This document shows positions 41,829-52,216 of a DNA stretch of 64,000 nt, piece by piece (positions within the stretch are counted from its first letter, which is position 1; each line of letters opens with the position of its first letter). The notes below the pieces were generated by a model. It saw only the letters and a program-made list of their open reading frames with translations. It was not told the origin of the DNA and searched no databases. The stretch comes from Sphingomonas sp. S-NIH.Pt15_0812 (GTDB lineage: Bacteria > Pseudomonadota > Alphaproteobacteria > Sphingomonadales > Sphingomonadaceae). Location of the stretch: contig NZ_QLJH01000011.1 in the NCBI RefSeq assembly GCF_003951315.1, positions 62,001 to 126,000 of the forward strand, written 5' to 3'. The position numbers and the translations under genes were made by a program.

Positions 41829-43403
41829 TTATCGCGCCGCCAGCGACTGGCGCGCGGCGGACCGCGCTTCGATCTTGCTCGCCAGCGTCGCGTCCCAGCC
41901 ATAGGGATCGTCGCGGAAGCCGACCACGCCGTCCGCATTGGCGAAGGCCGTCCAGTAGAGCAGATAGACCGCGACCGGCTCCGCCATGGTGGCACGCACC
42001 GTCTTGCCCGAGGCGAGGACGCCATCGACCGCCGCCGGCTGCCAGTCCGGCGTCGTCTTCAGCATCAGCGCGGCGAGATCGGCTGGCTTCTCCAGCCGCA
42101 CGCAGCCATGGCTCGCCAGCCGGTCGAAGCGCGAGAAACCCGATTGCGCCGGCGTATCGTGCAGATAGACGGCGAAGTCGTTGGGGAAATCGAACTTGAA
42201 ACGACCCAGCGCGCTCTTCTCCGAATTCTGCTGGAGCCGCTTGCCGCCATTGCCGGTATCGATGATGCGGAAGCCGCTGCGCTTCAGATAGCCGGGATTG
42301 GCCTTTTCCTTCGGCCACAGCTCCTTGTTGGCGATCGACTCCGGCACGTTCCAGGGCGGGTTGAGCACGACGCTGTGGATCGAGGACACCAGCATCGGCG
42401 TCTCGTTGCCGGGGCGGCCGGTCACCGCCTTCATCGACAGGACCGGCGCGTCGCCGTCGAACACGGTCAGCACGGCGGCGGCGATGTTCACCTGCACGCG
42501 CTTCTGTTCCAGGTGATCGGGCAGCCAGCGCCAGCGTTCCATATTGGCGGCGATCTGGCGCATCCGCGTCGCGACGGGCACGTTGAGCGCGGCGATCGTC
42601 TGCGCGCCGACGGTGCCGACCGGGTTCAGGCCGTAGCGGCGCTGCGCACGGCGCACCGCGTCGAGCAAGGCAGCGTCGAAGCGGTTACCGGTGGCGGTGA
42701 CGGCGGGGTCTTCCATCGCCAGCCGCTGGCGGAGCGCGGCGACACCGGGGCCGCTCTTGCCATAGGCCATGTCGGCGGTGGCGACGAGCGGCTGCCAGCC
42801 GCCCGCCGCGGCCATCGCGCGGTAGCGGGCAAGGCCGGCGACCAGCGCGTCATAGCCCGCATAGGGCGGCGGCAGCGAGGCGATCCAGGCGGCTAGCCGA
42901 TCACGCTTCACCGCCTCCGCTAAGGCAGGCAGGGGATCGTAGCTTTGCGGCCGGATGCCCCAGTCGCGCTGGAAGTCGTTCGGGTCCAACCGGCCGACAT
43001 GCACGGCATGGGCATGGTCCAGCGCGATGCGGACCAGCGCCTCGGGCGATGAGGCGGAGAGGTCGCGCGGCGCGCCTTGGCGCAGCCCTTGCGCGATTTC
43101 GTCGCGCGCGATCAACTGGGCGAGCTGACGGGCCTGGGCCTCGCTCAGCGTCGGCAGCGTGACGGGCGCGGCCGGCGGGGCGACCGGCTGCATCACCGTC
43201 GGCGCGACCGGCGGCGGGACGATCTGCGGCGTGGTGGCCGGCGCCGGTGCCGGCATGACGGGCGGTACGACCTGCGCGACGGCGGAGGTCCAGCTGGTTG
43301 CGAGCAGCGCGCCGAAGCCGATGGCGCGTGCCCCGTGGCGGCGGACGGACGAACGCGCCCGGCCATCCCAAATCGTCATGGTCTGAAAGTCCCTGCCTGT
43401 CAT
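41829..43403 (-). CDS. YcbB-type murein L,D-transpeptidase (524 aa)
   Basis: Periplasmic peptidoglycan crosslinking enzyme. After a signal peptide (hydrophobic core AIGFGALLATSWTSAVAQ) there is a Pro/Ala/Val linker, a helical scaffold domain, a peptidoglycan-binding segment (GPGVAALRQRLAMEDPA... NPVGTVGAQTIAALNVPV), and the YkuD catalytic domain ending in LASHGCVRL with the catalytic Cys and His. The domain order matches E. coli YcbB/LdtD. Two in-frame ATGs, 43403 (AGGGG, five-base spacing) and 43379, could be the start; the former is used. The upstream 127 bases carry no gene. Confidence 0.92.
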   Translation of the reverse strand: MTGRDFQTMTIWDGRARSSVRRHGARAIGFGALLATSWTSAVAQVVPPVMPAPAPATTPQIVPPPVAPTVMQPVAPPAAPVTLPTLSEAQARQLAQLIARDEIAQGLRQGAPRDLSASSPEALVRIALDHAHAVHVGRLDPNDFQRDWGIRPQSYDPLPALAEAVKRDRLAAWIASLPPPYAGYDALVAGLARYRAMAAAGGWQPLVATADMAYGKSGPGVAALRQRLAMEDPAVTATGNRFDAALLDAVRRAQRRYGLNPVGTVGAQTIAALNVPVATRMRQIAANMERWRWLPDHLEQKRVQVNIAAAVLTVFDGDAPVLSMKAVTGRPGNETPMLVSSIHSVVLNPPWNVPESIANKELWPKEKANPGYLKRSGFRIIDTGNGGKRLQQNSEKSALGRFKFDFPNDFAVYLHDTPAQSGFSRFDRLASHGCVRLEKPADLAALMLKTTPDWQPAAVDGVLASGKTVRATMAEPVAVYLLYWTAFANADGVVGFRDDPYGWDATLASKIEARSAARQSLAAR

Positions 43404-43530
43404 GCCGGCCCCTGTGCCCGGCCGAATACTACGCCAAGCTGAACGAGCGTACAGATGCTTCGATGCCTCAATCACCCCAAGACGCGCTATGCCGGCCACG
43501 CTGCGGCATGGATGCCACAGACAGGGGCGC

Positions 43531-44631
43531 TCATTGCGTCTGCACATCCTCCGCCGAGACGGCATAGCCACCGTCGAGCCAGCGCACGACCTCGGCGGCG
43601 ACCGGATGATCGATCGCGGCATAGCGGGTGCGGGCGGCGCTGCGGCGCTCGGGCGACAGCCGTTCCAGGCCGCTATCCTCGAAGCTCAGCAGATCCGCCT
43701 CCAGCATCGCGGCGAGCGGTTCGCCCGCCACCGCCGCCGCCGCCGCCCGGAACGCGGCCATGTAGCGATAATCCGGGTCCGCATAGAGGCGCGGCAGGGT
43801 CAGCGCCGGAATGCAGCCGAGTCGGGGCTGGAGCGCCGGGTTGATCGCATGCCCCGCCAGCCAGCGTGCATTCTCCGCCGGCCGGCCGGTGAAGCCGCGC
43901 AGGTGCAGGTGCGTCGACATGCGCGGACCGTCATTGACCGGCCAATTGTCCCACAGCCACGGCTTGCGGCCGAGCCGACCGGCGACCTCGGCGAGATGGG
44001 CGGGATCGATGGCCCGCGCGCAGACCTCCTCGCCCGTCCAATAGACCTGGACGGCGGGGTCGAGCCGGCGGCCAAGCTCCTCCAGATAGCCGGGCGGACG
44101 CTGACCGAAGACCCGGTCGAGCACTCGGTCGTCGCTATAATAGCTGGGGCATGTGAAGAGGCGGGTCGCCCGGCTATGCTCGGCGCAGAAGGCGACGATC
44201 GCGGCCTGTCGTTCGGCCAGGTCGGGAAGGTCGCCGCGCATGTCGTCGAACAGGATGGCAAGATCGTCGATGCCGATCGCGTCCAGTTGCGCCACCCGCC
44301 GCGCCAGCGCCGCGCGTCCCTCCGCCCCGAAGTCGAGATGCAGGTCATAGGCGGTCAGGCCGATGCCGAACCGCATCCCGGCGGCGCGCGCATCGGCGGC
44401 AAAGCGGGCCAGCGCCGTCGCCGTCTCGACCGGATGTTCGCGCCGCCAGTCACGGCGCAGATGGGCGTCCGCCTTGGGCGCATAATGGAACAGGCCATAT
44501 CCCGCCGGGGCCAGCCGCTCAACCACGGCGCGTCGTTCCGCCCAGGACCAGGCGGGACCGAAATAGCCCTCGATGATGCCGAGTTCGGGAAGGATGCGGG
44601 CCGGATCGATGCGCGTCATGGCCGGGGGCAT
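43531..44631 (-). CDS. GH84 beta-N-acetylglucosaminidase-like protein (366 aa)
   Basis: Predicted retaining N-acetylglucosaminidase using substrate-assisted catalysis (O-GlcNAcase/hyaluronidase-like NAGidase domain). Visible marks are GIIEGYFGPAWSWAERR near residue 18, GLFHYAPKADAHLRRDWR, and the paired catalytic acids D129-D130 in LAILFDDMRGD; later WTGEEVCARAID and LWDNWPVNDGPRM match the family's substrate-pocket blocks. At 366 residues it is just the catalytic barrel, without the accessory modules of most GH84 proteins. There is no signal peptide, so it appears cytoplasmic. Start at 44631 or 44619; neither has a strong ribosome site. Physiological substrate unknown. Confidence 0.87.
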   Translation of the reverse strand: MPPAMTRIDPARILPELGIIEGYFGPAWSWAERRAVVERLAPAGYGLFHYAPKADAHLRRDWRREHPVETATALARFAADARAAGMRFGIGLTAYDLHLDFGAEGRAALARRVAQLDAIGIDDLAILFDDMRGDLPDLAERQAAIVAFCAEHSRATRLFTCPSYYSDDRVLDRVFGQRPPGYLEELGRRLDPAVQVYWTGEEVCARAIDPAHLAEVAGRLGRKPWLWDNWPVNDGPRMSTHLHLRGFTGRPAENARWLAGHAINPALQPRLGCIPALTLPRLYADPDYRYMAAFRAAAAAVAGEPLAAMLEADLLSFEDSGLERLSPERRSAARTRYAAIDHPVAAEVVRWLDGGYAVSAEDVQTQ

Positions 44632-44681
44632 CGCGCGGGACGCCGCGTCTGTCCAGCGGGTTGCGGGCCGGATTCAACCAG

Positions 44682-44701
44682 CTATAGCCGGCGGGATATA
44701 G
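44682..44701 (+). promoter_or_regulatory. CTATA-N10-TATAG inverted repeat before modA (possible ModE-type site)
   Basis: A short dyad, CTATA (44682-44686) and TATAG (44697-44701), lies immediately before the modA ribosome site. ModE operators are TATA-containing inverted repeats, so the placement is suggestive. The arms are short and the spacing was not tested, so confidence is low. Confidence 0.3.
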
Positions 44702-44714
44702 AAGGATGTCGCTC

Positions 44715-45485
44715 GTGCCGACCCGCCGTCAATTTACCTTGTCCCTCGCCGCCACCCTGCTGCTGCCTTCCGCCGCGATCGCCGCGCCGGCGCGGCCGCC
44801 GCTGACGGTGTTCGCCGCCGCTTCGCTGACCGATGCGCTACAGGCGGTGGCGAAAGCCTATACCGCGCGCACCGGGCAGCCGGTGCGTTTCTCGTTCGAG
44901 AGCAGCGGCACCGCCGCGCGCCAGATCGCCGCGGGGGCACGGGCGGACCTGTTCCTGTCGGCGGACAGCCGGTGGATGGACGATCTGGCGGGGCGCAACC
45001 TGCTAGCGGCGCGGCACGACCTGCTCGGCGGCCGGCTGGCGCTGATCGCGCGGGCGGGCAGCAATGTCCGGCTGCGGCTGCGGCCCGGCGCGCCGCTGGC
45101 GGCCGCCCTGGGGGCGGACGGGCGGCTGGCGGTCGGCGATCCGCGCTCGGTTCCGGCCGGACGGTATGCGCAGGCGGCGCTGACCCGGCTCGGCCTGTGG
45201 TCCTCGGTCGAGCAGCGGTTGGCACCCGCGCAGGACGTGCGCGCAGCGCTGGCCTATGTCGCGCGCGGCGCATCGCCGCTCGGCATCGTCTATGAAAGCG
45301 ATGCCTATGCCGATCGTACCGTGCGACTGGTGTCGCTGTTCCCGGCGGCCAGTCATCCGCCGATTGTCTATCCGGTCGCGGTGCTGCGCGGCGCATCGGC
45401 CGGGGCGAGCGACTTCTACCGCTTCCTCGGCAGCGGCGCGGCGCGATCGATCTTCGCCCGCTATCGCTTCCGCCCCTTGGGCTGA
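44715..45485 (+). CDS. modA: Molybdate ABC transporter, substrate-binding protein (256 aa)
   Basis: Periplasmic molybdate/tungstate-binding protein. The N terminus PTRRQFTLSLAATLLLPSAA is a Tat-like or Sec signal. The mature part shows ModA blocks: LTVFAAASLTDALQAVAKAY, FSFESSGTAARQIAAGARAD and DLFLSADSRWMDDL, then VGDPRSVPAGRYAQAAL. The oxyanion-binding Ser residues sit in AAASL and SSG. The start is set at GTG 44715, which has AAGGA eight bases upstream; the in-frame ATG at 44706 has its Shine-Dalgarno sequence directly touching it, which is unfavourable. modB follows three bases after the stop. Confidence 0.93.
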   Translation: MPTRRQFTLSLAATLLLPSAAIAAPARPPLTVFAAASLTDALQAVAKAYTARTGQPVRFSFESSGTAARQIAAGARADLFLSADSRWMDDLAGRNLLAARHDLLGGRLALIARAGSNVRLRLRPGAPLAAALGADGRLAVGDPRSVPAGRYAQAALTRLGLWSSVEQRLAPAQDVRAALAYVARGASPLGIVYESDAYADRTVRLVSLFPAASHPPIVYPVAVLRGASAGASDFYRFLGSGAARSIFARYRFRPLG

Positions 45486-45488
45486 GCT

Positions 45489-46178
45489 ATGCTGCTGACG
45501 CCCGAGGAGGGGCAGGCGCTGCTGCTCAGCCTGCGCATCGCGGGATGGGCGACCTTCTGGGGGATGATCGCGGCGACGGCATTCGCCTGGCTGCTGGCGC
45601 GGCACCGGTTTCCGGGGCGGGTGCTGCTCGATGCGCTGCTCCACGCGCCGCTGATCCTGCCGCCGGTGGTGATCGGCTTCGTGTTGCTGATGCTGTTCGG
45701 CGCACAGGGACCGATCGGGCAATGGCTGAATGCGACCTGGGGGGTCAGGCTGGCCTTCACGCCGGCCGGCGCGGCGCTGGCGGCGGGGGTATCCGCCTTT
45801 CCGCTGATGCTACGCGCGGTGCGGCAGGCGATCGAAGCGGTCGATCCCCGGCTGGAGGAAGCGGCGCGGAGCCTGGGCGCGGGGCCATGGGACCGCGCGG
45901 TCACCATCGTCCTGCCGCTGGCGCTGCCCGGACTGATCGCGGGCGGGGTGATCGGTTTCGCGGCGGCGCTGGGCGAGTTCGGCGCGGTCATCACCTTCGC
46001 CGCCAATATCCCCGGCGAGACCCAGACCCTGCCGCTGGCGATCTATTCCGCCTTGCAGGTGCCGGGCGGCGAGGGGGCGGCGCTGCGCCTGTCGCTCCTG
46101 TCCTTCGCGGCCGCGCTCGGCGGCTTGCTGCTCTCGGAACTGCTGCTGCGGCATGGCCGGCGGCGGGCGGGGCGGTGA
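45489..46178 (+). CDS. modB: Molybdate ABC transporter, permease (229 aa)
   Basis: Inner-membrane channel of the molybdate importer with about five helices. The coupling motif EAARSLGAGPWDRAVTIVLP (EAA loop, where ModC docks) is present, as are PLILPPVVIGFVLLMLFG and LGEFGAVITFAANIPGETQT, the usual ModB signatures. It starts three bases after modA and its stop overlaps the modC start (TGATG), so the three subunits are made together. Confidence 0.94.
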   Translation: MLLTPEEGQALLLSLRIAGWATFWGMIAATAFAWLLARHRFPGRVLLDALLHAPLILPPVVIGFVLLMLFGAQGPIGQWLNATWGVRLAFTPAGAALAAGVSAFPLMLRAVRQAIEAVDPRLEEAARSLGAGPWDRAVTIVLPLALPGLIAGGVIGFAAALGEFGAVITFAANIPGETQTLPLAIYSALQVPGGEGAALRLSLLSFAAALGGLLLSELLLRHGRRRAGR

Positions 46179-46954
46179 TGCGCGTCGCGGCGCAACGGCG
46201 GCTGGGGGACTTCCGCCTGTCGGTCGCCTTCGAAGGGCCGGAGGACGGGGCGACGATCCTGTTCGGTCCCTCGGGCGCGGGCAAGTCGGCGACGCTGGCG
46301 GTGGTCGCCGGACTGGCGAAGGCGGAACCGGCGTTGGTCGCGATCGGCGAGCGGGTGCTGACCGACACCGGCTCCGGCCGGTTCGTGCTGCCCGAGCGGC
46401 GACGGATCGGCATCGTCCATCAGGACGCCCGCCTGTTTCCGCATCTGAGCGTGGCGCGCAATCTGGCCTATGGCCAGCGCCGGGCCGGCGGGCGCGACCG
46501 GATCGCGGCCGATGCGGTGATCGACGTGCTGGCGATCCGCCCGCTGCTGGACCGCGCACCGCGCGACCTGTCCGGCGGCGAGCGACAGCGCGTGGCGCTG
46601 GGACGCGCGATGCTGAGCCAGCCCGACCTGTTGCTGCTCGACGAGCCGCTGTCGGCGTTGGATGCGGCGCGGCGCGAGGAGGTGCTGGCCTTCGTCCTGG
46701 CGCTCAAACGGCGCTTCGCCCTGCCGATGCTCTACGTCACGCACAGCGCCGAAGAGGCGCGCGCGCTGGGCGATCATTGCGTGTTGATGGCGGCGGGGAG
46801 CGTGACGGCGCAAGGAACGCCGGCCGACCTGCTGCCGGCGCCGACGCGGCTGGGGGAAGTGGTGGCGCCGGGCGTGGTGGTGATCGCGGGGCAGCGCATC
46901 GTGGTGCCGGGCCTCGATGCGCCGATCGGTACGGCGCTGCGACTGGAGCGATAG
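46178..46954 (+). CDS. modC: Molybdate ABC transporter, ATP-binding protein, short form (258 aa)
   Basis: ATPase of the molybdate importer. Walker A GPSGAGKSATL, the Q-loop (IGIVHQDARLFPHLSV), the signature LSGGERQRVALGRAM, Walker B LLLLDEPLSALDA and the H-loop (YVTHSAEEA) are complete. The usual ModC is about 350-360 residues with a C-terminal molybdate-binding Mop/TOBE domain. Here only some 40 residues follow the ATPase core, so the regulatory Mop domain appears absent and trans-inhibition by molybdate should be lost. The stop is clear, with no sign of a frameshift in the following 67 bases. Confidence 0.93.
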   Translation: MRVAAQRRLGDFRLSVAFEGPEDGATILFGPSGAGKSATLAVVAGLAKAEPALVAIGERVLTDTGSGRFVLPERRRIGIVHQDARLFPHLSVARNLAYGQRRAGGRDRIAADAVIDVLAIRPLLDRAPRDLSGGERQRVALGRAMLSQPDLLLLDEPLSALDAARREEVLAFVLALKRRFALPMLYVTHSAEEARALGDHCVLMAAGSVTAQGTPADLLPAPTRLGEVVAPGVVVIAGQRIVVPGLDAPIGTALRLER

Positions 46955-46965
46955 CGAGGCACGCG

Positions 46966-46996
46966 GCATGGGGCAGGGCATCGCCCGACCCCATGC
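46966..46996. terminator. Hairpin between convergent modC and the nucleotidyltransferase gene
   Basis: GCATGGGG/CCCCATGC (46966-46973 with 46989-46996) with an inner GGGC/GCCC (46976-46979 with 46983-46986) forms a compact structure in the 67-base convergent gap. No T-run is seen on either strand, so it is a possible bidirectional end or stability element rather than a classic terminator. Confidence 0.45.
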
Positions 46997-47021
46997 ACCT
47001 TGGCGGCTTTCCAGCGTTACC

Positions 47022-47729
47022 TCACGCCGCCAGGGCGAGCTGCCACGCCTCCGCCTTGGCGAGCGCGGCGGCGTCGTCGACGTCGATCCAGTCGAGGTCA
47101 CTGCAATCGACGACGCCGGCCCGACCCCTGTCGGCGAGCATCCGCATCCCTTCGGTCAGCGACGGCGCGTCGAGACCGGAGAGCGCGGCGAACAGCCCTT
47201 CGCCGATCGCGAAGACGCCGGTGTCATAGGCGTCCGCCTCGGCCAGCCCCTTGCCGATCGCGACGATGCGGTCGCCCCGGGTGCGGACCCAGGTGACGTC
47301 GTCGGGGTCGACCCAGGGATGGCCGATCCGCCGATCGACGCCGAGCGTTGCCCCGTCGCCCACTTCCACCGCCGCCATCCGCGCGTAGAGGGCGGGCACG
47401 ACCAGATGGTCGCACATGGCCAGCATCGCCGGCCGGCCATTGAGGCGCGGCGCGGCGGCGAGGACGGAGACGCCGTTGGGCTGGTGATGGTCGCGCGTCA
47501 TCACCGTCTCGATCCTCAGCGGCCAGCAACGCGACGCCAGATGATCCTCGATCGCCTCCGCGCCATAACCCAGCACGACGATCGCGCGCGACAGTCCCGC
47601 TTCCGCCAGGCCGGTCAGGGCATGGTCGATCAACGGCCGCCCCGCCACCGGGCAGAGCGGCTTGTAGGGCGCATGGGTCCGCAACCGGCTGCCATGGCCG
47701 GCGGCGAGCAGGACGGCGGTGTCGATCAT
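47022..47729 (-). CDS. Sugar/inositol-phosphate nucleotidyltransferase (235 aa)
   Basis: NTP-transferase fold protein. The N-terminal LLAAGHGSRLRTHAPYKPLC is the nucleotide-binding GxGxR-Kx2P signature of the nucleotidyltransferase family, with the Mg site at MCDHLVVP and a later DTGVFAIG block. As the third gene of a cluster with inositol-3-phosphate synthase and a CDP-alcohol phosphatidyltransferase, it is most simply a CTP:inositol-1-phosphate cytidylyltransferase making CDP-inositol, the role such a pair has in di-inositol phosphate synthesis. The domain is certain; the substrate is inferred from context. It follows ino1 by 12 bases. Confidence 0.82.
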   Translation of the reverse strand: MIDTAVLLAAGHGSRLRTHAPYKPLCPVAGRPLIDHALTGLAEAGLSRAIVVLGYGAEAIEDHLASRCWPLRIETVMTRDHHQPNGVSVLAAAPRLNGRPAMLAMCDHLVVPALYARMAAVEVGDGATLGVDRRIGHPWVDPDDVTWVRTRGDRIVAIGKGLAEADAYDTGVFAIGEGLFAALSGLDAPSLTEGMRMLADRGRAGVVDCSDLDWIDVDDAAALAKAEAWQLALAA

Positions 47730-47741
47730 GCCCTATGGCCT

Positions 47742-48833
47742 TCAGGCGGCCGCGATGAACTTCTCGACCTCGACCTGAGCGATGTCGTCGGTCATCTGGG
47801 TGCGCGGATGCTTGCAGAAATAGGCGCTGGCGGGATCGATCACGCCCTTCAGCCCGCGGTCCTTGGCGATCTTGGCACAGCGGATCATGTCGATCGCGAC
47901 GCCCGCCGAATTGGGCGAGTCCTCGACCGACAGGCGCAGCTCCAGGTTCATCGGCACGCCGCCGAACAGCTGGCCCTCCATGCGCAGGAAGCAGACCTTG
48001 TTGTCGTTCTGCCACGGCACATAGTCGGACGGGCCGATATGGACATTGTCCTCTTCCAGCCGCTCCGCCGCGACCGACTGCACCGCCTCGGTCTTGGAGA
48101 TCTTCTTCGACTCGAGCCGGCGATGGTTCGACATGTTGAGGAAGTCGGTGTTGCCGCCGGTGTTGAGCTGGTAGGTGCGGTCCAGCTTGACGCCGCGCTT
48201 GGCGAACAGGTCGGTCAGCACGCGGTGGACGATGGTCGCGCCCAGCTGCGCCTTGATGTCGTCGCCGATGATCGGCACGCCCGCCGTCTCGAACTTCGCC
48301 GCCCATTCTGGGTTGGAGGCGATGAAGACGGGGATGTTGTTGACGAAGGCCACGCCCGCTTCCAGCGCGCATTCCGCATAGAATTCGGTCGCCTGCTGGC
48401 TACCGACGGGCAGATAGTTCATCAACACCTCGGCCCCCGACGCCTTCAGCTCGGCGACCACATCGGCCTTGCTCGGCTGGGTGTCGTTGGCGACGATGAA
48501 GGTGCGGTCGTCCTTGTAATCGGCCATGTGATCGGCGACGCCGTCCAGCACCGCGCCCATCTTCACGACCGTACCGGTCGCCGGGATGGTGGCGGCGAAC
48601 ACGGCGGTGCAGTTCGGCTTGGCGAAGATCGCCTCGGCCACGTCCTTGCCGACCTTGCGGCTGTCGACGTCCCAGGCGGCCACCACCTTGATGTCGGAGG
48701 GACGATAGCCGCCCATCTCCCAGTGCATCAGGCCGACGAGGTCGTTCGCGCCCTCGCGGTAATGCTCCAGACCCTGCACCAGCGAGCTTGCGCAATTGCC
48801 GATGCCGATGATGGCGATACGGATGCTACCCAT
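47742..48833 (-). CDS. ino1: Inositol-3-phosphate synthase (363 aa)
   Basis: NAD-dependent conversion of glucose-6-phosphate to inositol-3-phosphate, the only known de novo route to inositol. Signs are the Rossmann start IRIAIIGIGNCASSLVQGLE, MNYLPVGSQQATEFYAECA, FVNNIPVFIAS, the Lys-containing GDDIKAQLGATIVHRVL, and LNTGGNTDFLNM, all typical of the short (about 360-residue) archaeal/actinobacterial class. The start overlaps the upstream gene's stop by one base (TAATG), so it is translationally coupled to the phosphatidyltransferase. Its product would feed the two flanking enzymes. Confidence 0.95.
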   Translation of the reverse strand: MGSIRIAIIGIGNCASSLVQGLEHYREGANDLVGLMHWEMGGYRPSDIKVVAAWDVDSRKVGKDVAEAIFAKPNCTAVFAATIPATGTVVKMGAVLDGVADHMADYKDDRTFIVANDTQPSKADVVAELKASGAEVLMNYLPVGSQQATEFYAECALEAGVAFVNNIPVFIASNPEWAAKFETAGVPIIGDDIKAQLGATIVHRVLTDLFAKRGVKLDRTYQLNTGGNTDFLNMSNHRRLESKKISKTEAVQSVAAERLEEDNVHIGPSDYVPWQNDNKVCFLRMEGQLFGGVPMNLELRLSVEDSPNSAGVAIDMIRCAKIAKDRGLKGVIDPASAYFCKHPRTQMTDDIAQVEVEKFIAAA

Positions 48834-49708
48834 TACTGACCTTGTTCCTTGACGAAGAAACGCGCCGGTTCTGCCGGCGACGTTGGATTATGTGTTGAAA
48901 ATTGCAGGAGCCCGCGCTCGACCCGGCGGTGCCAGGCGAGGCCCGCGATCGCGACCAGCGTGAGCGGCACGATCTCGATCCACCAGAAGATGCGCGGATC
49001 GCCGATCAGGCAGGCGAGGAAGATCGCCAGGACGCGGACATTGGCGGTTTCCAATGACAGAAGCTTCATCGGCGCGGTCGCGCGCATGCCATAGATCTGC
49101 GCCAGCGCGCTCGGATCGGCGCTGGAGGCGAGCTTGCGCTCGAACGGCCGCGCCAGCCGGCCGGGCAGGCCGGCGAGGCGGTCATACTGGCGCACCAGCC
49201 AGCCGCCGCCGGCCGACGTCTCGCCCTCGGCGATGCCCTTGACCCGGCGATGGAAGCGGGTGCGTTCGCCCTCGTACAGGCTCGACTGCACGGCATGGGC
49301 CGCGCCCGCCGCGATCGCCAGCGCCCAGCCGCCGGGCGTGCCGACGCGGAGCGCCAGCGCGACATAGATGAGGATGAAGACGCCGTGGTCGCACACCCCG
49401 TCGAGCAGGCGGCCGAGCGCGCTCGCCGTGCCGGTGGCGCGGGCGATCATCCCGTCCAGCCCGTCCGCGACCAGCCACAGGACCGACAGCCCCAGACCGA
49501 GCAGCGCCATCGCGCCCGAGTCGAACCGCGAATAGGACAATGCCGCACCCAGCCCGATCAACAGTCCCGTCACCGACACGGCATTGGCAGACACGCCCAT
49601 ACGCAGGGCGTAAGGCAGCAGCCGCCGGCCAAGCGGATGAATCAAAAGGAGATTGGATGGATCCTCGATCCGGCGATCGCGCGATCCATCCGGTGGAGGG
49701 ACTGTCAT
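48833..49708 (-). CDS. CDP-alcohol phosphatidyltransferase family protein (291 aa)
   Basis: Inner-membrane enzyme joining a CDP-activated alcohol to a hydroxyl acceptor. The family motif D-x2-D-G-x2-A-R-x8-G-x3-D-x3-D is perfect: D82, D85-G86, A89-R90, G99, D103, D107. About six helices surround it, and the N terminus starts with NLLLIHPLGRRLLPYAL, which resembles DIPP-synthase-type and PI-type members. The acceptor and donor are inferred from its two neighbours: CDP-inositol (nucleotidyltransferase) and inositol-phosphate, or a CDP-lipid with inositol-phosphate. It heads the three-gene cluster, 51 bases after nadE. The start at 49708 lacks a good ribosome site. Confidence 0.88.
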   Translation of the reverse strand: MTVPPPDGSRDRRIEDPSNLLLIHPLGRRLLPYALRMGVSANAVSVTGLLIGLGAALSYSRFDSGAMALLGLGLSVLWLVADGLDGMIARATGTASALGRLLDGVCDHGVFILIYVALALRVGTPGGWALAIAAGAAHAVQSSLYEGERTRFHRRVKGIAEGETSAGGGWLVRQYDRLAGLPGRLARPFERKLASSADPSALAQIYGMRATAPMKLLSLETANVRVLAIFLACLIGDPRIFWWIEIVPLTLVAIAGLAWHRRVERGLLQFSTHNPTSPAEPARFFVKEQGQ

Positions 49709-49759
49709 AGGAGGGTCACATTGCTCCCCGCCCGCGCGGTTGGCAAGATGGCAGAAACG

Positions 49760-51808
<2,049 letters not shown>

Positions 51809-51862
51809 GCCGCACGCGATACCGCGACGATGCCGGAATGCCTACTGATCGGCGTAAAGCAC

Positions 51863-52084
51863 TCACTCGCCGACGATCCCGGTGATATCCACCTTCGCAT
51901 CATCGAACCGGACCCGCCCGTCGACGATGCCACTGATCCGAACCTCTGCGCCGTCCTCGACGATCAGGTCGCCGCCGATGATGCCCTTCACCTCCAGGGA
52001 CGAGCCGGCCCGCACCCTGGCGTCGCCATCGACGATGCCGCTGAAGGTGCCGGCGCTGGGGAGGGTCTGGGCTTGGTCTGTCAT
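51863..52084 (-). CDS. Short bactofilin-like polymer-forming protein (73 aa)
   Basis: Small protein built from about five short beta-repeats (GIVDGDARVRAG, GIIGGDLIVEDG, GIVDGRVRFDDA), the right-handed beta-helix pattern of bactofilins, though half their usual length. The start at 52084 has GGAG upstream; the frame is open to 52201 but those residues are not conserved. Bactofilins form cytoskeletal filaments, but this miniature form could simply be an isolated domain. No M23 peptidase, their common partner, is adjacent. It is divergent from the ArsC-like gene. Confidence 0.7.
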   Translation of the reverse strand: MTDQAQTLPSAGTFSGIVDGDARVRAGSSLEVKGIIGGDLIVEDGAEVRISGIVDGRVRFDDAKVDITGIVGE

Positions 52085-52216
52085 GGTCGCTCCATCCTGG
52101 CCTGTTCCGGCAGTATCCGCTGCGAAGCGCTTTGGTTCCAGACGATGCTGGCAGGTCGCTTGCCCATCGCCTCTCGCCGGGCGCATAGCGGCGCCAAACA
52201 ACAGGAAAGGCGCGCG

